From positions 1 through 5,510 of the forward strand of contig JAHFSL010000204.1 in NCBI GenBank assembly GCA_023265785.1: DNA of 5,510 nt, read 5' to 3'. Below, piece after piece: positions 3,576 to 5,510 of the stretch. Source of the stretch: Candidatus Coatesiibacteriota bacterium. Its GTDB lineage: Bacteria > Oederibacteriota > CAKKQC01. Numbering within the stretch: the stretch's first letter is position 1; each line of letters begins with the position of its first letter. Below the pieces are notes generated by a model that made no database searches, was not told the DNA's origin, and saw nothing but the letters and a program-made list of their open reading frames with translations. Both the position numbers and the translations under genes were made by a program.

Positions 3576-3772
3576 AACTTAAGGTCGACGAACAATCAGA
3601 TGCTCTCTACCTGCGCCTCGATAATTCGAGCATCGTTGAATCCCAGGAGGTCTCTCCGGGCGTCGTCCTGGACTACAACGCGTCAAACCAGGTTGTCGGC
3701 ATTGAAATCCTCAACCTTTCCACGCGGGTTCCCCGCCTGAATGTCCGCGATTTCCAGTTCCAGGCGGTCTAA
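3572..3772 (+). CDS. DUF2283 protein (putative antitoxin)
   Basis: The 66-aa product has the DUF2283 signature: KVDEQSDALYLRLDNS, then ES.EVSPGVVLDYNASNQVV and GIEILNLS. ATG 3572 has AGGAG (3561-3565) 6 nt upstream and overlaps the DUF4258 stop by 4 nt. DUF2283 proteins are small, all-beta and cytoplasmic, and are usually found downstream of DUF4258 genes. The pair is regarded as a probable TA system with DUF2283 as antitoxin, but the biochemistry is not settled. This gene is complete, while its partner is broken, which fits loss of the toxin before the antitoxin. It ends 11 nt before the GH172 start, so it could share a transcript with that enzyme. Confidence 0.88.
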   Translation: MKLKVDEQSDALYLRLDNSSIVESQEVSPGVVLDYNASNQVVGIEILNLSTRVPRLNVRDFQFQAV

Positions 3773-3783
3773 CAGCCATTGAC

Positions 3784-4833
3784 ATGAACGGGATGGGGGG
3801 ATGGTTGGGGGGGCTGGCCCTGCTGGGGACCGGCGAGACGCGGTCCATCTCGGCGGAGAACCCGGACGGTTCGCGGCAGGGTGGGGCCAGAGCCGTGCCC
3901 GATGCGGGGAACGCGGGGTCCGAACTCGGGGTGGGCTGGAAGATCCGGCCGTGCATTGATCTGCCGGCGGGGTCCACGACGACGCTGGCGGACCTCAAGG
4001 GGCCCGGGGTGATCCAGCACATCTGGATCACGGTGGACACCAAACTGTACCGGGACGGGGTCCTCCGCCTGTACTGGGACGGCGAGGCCAGCCCCTCGGT
4101 GGAGGTGCCGCTGGGCGACTTCTTCCTGAACGGCCACGGCCTGCGGTACGACGTGAACGCCCTGCCGATGTGCGTGAATCCGGCGGGCGGGTTCAACTGC
4201 TATTTTCCGATGCCCTTCCGGAAGGGCGCCCGGGTGACGATTGAGAACCAGCGGAACGATGTGGTGGGCGGGTTCTTCTACCAGATCACCTATTCGCTGG
4301 AGCCGGTGCCCGAGGGCGCGGCCTCCTTCCACGCCCAGTGGCGCCGGTCGCTGACCAGCCGTGAGCATCCCGAGCACCTCCTGCTGGAGGGGGTCCGGGG
4401 CCGCGGCCACTACGTGGGCACGCACCTGGCCTGGACCCAGATGTCCAACGGCTGGTGGGGGGAAGGGGAAATGAAATTCTTTCTGGATGGGGATGGCGCT
4501 CATCCGACGATCTGCGGGACGGGGACGGAGGACTACTTCGGCGGGGCGTGGTGCTTCGACGGCCGGACCTACGCGACGCCGTTCCTGGGCTATCCCCTGT
4601 ACCGCAAGGAGGCCGGCGAGGTGCCACGGCACGGGCTGTACCGGTTCCATGTGCCCGACCCGATCCGGTTCACGGCGGACCTCACGGTGACGGTGCAGGC
4701 GCTGGGCTGGCGTCCGTCGGGCAAGTACCAGCCGCTGACGGACGACATCGCGTCCACGGCGTACTGGTACCAGACCGAGCCGCACGGGGCGTTCCCCGTC
4801 CTGCCCGTCCTGCGGGACCGGTACAGCCGGTAG
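3784..4833 (+). CDS. Glycoside hydrolase family 172 (DUF2961) enzyme
   Basis: The 349-aa protein carries the DUF2961 hallmarks in order: TRSISAENPDG (~20-30), GWKIRPCIDLPAGSTTTLAD, GPGVIQHIWIT (~75-85), LRLYWDGEASPSVEVPLGDF, NPAGGFNCYFPMPFRKGARV, FHAQWRR, GRGHYVGTHLAW, GWWGEGEMKFFLDGD (224-237) and GTGTEDYFGGAW (245-256), then HGLYRFHVPDPI and STAYWYQTEPH. Characterised GH172 members are alpha-D-arabinofuranosidases or fructofuranosidases (difructose dianhydride synthase type), with two catalytic glutamates. Glu227/Glu229 and Glu249 are the candidates here. The exact sugar cannot be predicted. There is no cleavable signal peptide, so it is likely cytoplasmic, and the length is normal for a single domain. 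ATG 3784 has no good Shine-Dalgarno; ATG 3793 is an alternative. With the carbamoyltransferase it may represent the background sugar-related genes into which the small modules were inserted. Confidence 0.93.
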   Translation: MNGMGGWLGGLALLGTGETRSISAENPDGSRQGGARAVPDAGNAGSELGVGWKIRPCIDLPAGSTTTLADLKGPGVIQHIWITVDTKLYRDGVLRLYWDGEASPSVEVPLGDFFLNGHGLRYDVNALPMCVNPAGGFNCYFPMPFRKGARVTIENQRNDVVGGFFYQITYSLEPVPEGAASFHAQWRRSLTSREHPEHLLLEGVRGRGHYVGTHLAWTQMSNGWWGEGEMKFFLDGDGAHPTICGTGTEDYFGGAWCFDGRTYATPFLGYPLYRKEAGEVPRHGLYRFHVPDPIRFTADLTVTVQALGWRPSGKYQPLTDDIASTAYWYQTEPHGAFPVLPVLRDRYSR

Positions 4834-4877
4834 GGGCCTCACCAGGTCAGGCGGGCAAGAAAGTCCATAAGACGAGT

Positions 4878-4909
4878 AATTGACATAGAAGTCAATTGCG
4901 CGATATATA
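4878..4909 (+). promoter_or_regulatory. Promoter with inverted-repeat operator for the AbiEii-like gene
   Basis: AATTGAC (4878-4884) and GTCAATT (4891-4897) form a perfect 7-bp inverted repeat around ATAGAA. The left arm contains a consensus -35, TTGACA (4880-4885). TATATA (4904-4909) lies 18 nt downstream as a -10. Its end is only 9 nt before the ATG at 4919, so the transcript would be nearly leaderless. The palindrome over the -35 suggests repression by a dimeric protein. Confidence 0.65.
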
Positions 4910-4918
4910 AGAAATACC

Positions 4919-5510
4919 ATGTCTCCTTCGTTTCTCCTGCGAGAACTGTTCCACCTCCAGGTGGTCCGCCAGTTGGCGGCGCGCCTGTCGGGGCGGGCGT
5001 GGGCGGTGAAGGGCGGGATCTGCCTGCGGCTGTTCCATCGGTCGCCCCGGCTTTCCGAGGACCTGGACTGTGACGCCGCGACGGGCATCCGGAGCGAAAC
5101 CCTGCGGCGGGTGGACCAGGTTCTGGGCGGGCGCGGCCTCGCGGCGGCCCTCGCCGCCGCCGGTATCGCCGCGCTGGAGGTGACCCGCCCCAAGCAGACG
5201 GAGACCACCCAGCGCTGGAAGATCGCCCTCCGGCTGGCCGGGGGCGGGAGCCTGCCGACCAAGATCGAATTCAGCCGGAGGAAGGGCGTGATCACCGCGG
5301 TGCCCGGCGTTCCGGGGGCGGAGATCCTGTCGGCCCACGCCTGCCCGCCATTCGCCGTCCCGCATTACGATGCCGCGGCCATGGCCGGCCAGAAGGTTCT
5401 CGCGTTGGCCGCGCCCGGTCGGAATGCCGTGCGGGATCTCTTTGATCTTGATCACCTGCTGACGCACGGCGGGGGGGCGGCCACCGACCTGGTGCATACC
5501 CCGGGTTCCA
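4919..5510 (+). CDS. AbiEii/AbiGii-family nucleotidyltransferase (toxin-like), 3' end outside window
   Basis: This frame is open from ATG 4919 to the window edge (197 codons seen). Nucleotidyltransferase motifs are clear: AVKGGICLRLFHRSPR (29-44), then SEDLDCD (46-52) with the metal-binding pair Asp48/Asp50, KIEFSRR (115-121) as the third strand, QKVLAL (158-163) and RDLFDLDHLL (172-181). These are diagnostic of the AbiEii/MenT-like family, whose members transfer nucleotides to GTP or tRNA and act as toxins in phage-defence or TA operons. The family is usually ~250-300 aa, so about two thirds is visible. The start is supported by the promoter at 4878-4909; there is no Shine-Dalgarno. The expected upstream antitoxin AbiEi is absent because GH172 ends only 85 nt before it. 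The antitoxin could lie downstream, or the gene could be a solitary relative. Confidence 0.87.
   Translation, partial: MSPSFLLRELFHLQVVRQLAARLSGRAWAVKGGICLRLFHRSPRLSEDLDCDAATGIRSETLRRVDQVLGGRGLAAALAAAGIAALEVTRPKQTETTQRWKIALRLAGGGSLPTKIEFSRRKGVITAVPGVPGAEILSAHACPPFAVPHYDAAAMAGQKVLALAAPGRNAVRDLFDLDHLLTHGGGAATDLVHTPGS

Noticed and set aside
4834..4870. Terminator after GH172
   Set aside because: Only a very short CCT/AGG pairing and no T-run; not supportable.
3769..5295. A 508-codon open frame on the minus strand
   Set aside because: It lies opposite GH172 and the AbiEii-like gene, both with clear family motifs. Its translation is arginine/proline/alanine rich and low in recognisable domains, typical of antisense frames in GC-rich DNA.
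1..5510. tRNA, rRNA or transposase genes
   Set aside because: None seen on either strand by inspection; no cloverleaf-like T-arm or acceptor pairing and no transposase motifs noticed.

Overview
The window is a GC-rich bacterial chromosomal segment. It carries a C-terminal fragment of a NodU/CmcH-type carbamoyltransferase, a run of small toxin-antitoxin (TA)-like modules, a complete glycoside hydrolase family 172 (DUF2961) gene, and the start of an AbiEii-type nucleotidyltransferase. All genes I can support are on the + strand. The organism cannot be named from this sequence. GH172, an O-carbamoyltransferase and crowded TA modules would fit a free-living high-GC environmental bacterium (PVC group, Acidobacteriota or similar), but that is only a guess.

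Layout: 1-203, carbamoyltransferase 3' end. 204-927, cassette 1: an 85-aa protein overlapping a DTGA retropepsin-like aspartyl protease, closed by a copy of the carbamoyltransferase 3' end. 928-1516, cassette 2: VapB plus a VapC wrecked by an internal deletion, closed by a third repeat copy. 1517-2083, cassette 3: a 79-aa protein, a possible remnant of a second gene, a 34-nt near-perfect palindrome, and a fourth copy. 2084-2750, cassette 4: an intact MazE/MazF pair with a palindromic operator over its -10 box, and a fifth copy. 2751-3772: two strong inverted repeats, an XRE-type HTH gene, a frameshifted DUF4258 gene and an intact DUF2283 gene, with no repeat copy at the right end. 3784-4833: GH172. 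4919-5510: AbiEii-like nucleotidyltransferase, cut by the window edge.

The most striking structure is the repeat. The last 50-75 bases of the carbamoyltransferase gene recur four more times downstream, without indels in the 51-nt core and in the same orientation. One copy follows each two-gene module, so the region reads repeat-module-repeat-module. Copy 2 is almost identical to the gene end (68/73). Copies 3-5 share a set of derived substitutions and form a subfamily. This looks like a cassette array built on a gene 3' end, but no integrase or transposase is visible and the repeats lack integron attC boxes.

Module condition varies. MazEF and the protease pair look intact. VapC and DUF4258 are broken next to intact antitoxin-like partners, as expected when the toxin decays first. 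Several genes appear to have a -10 box only about 6-15 bases before the start codon, which suggests leaderless or near-leaderless transcripts.
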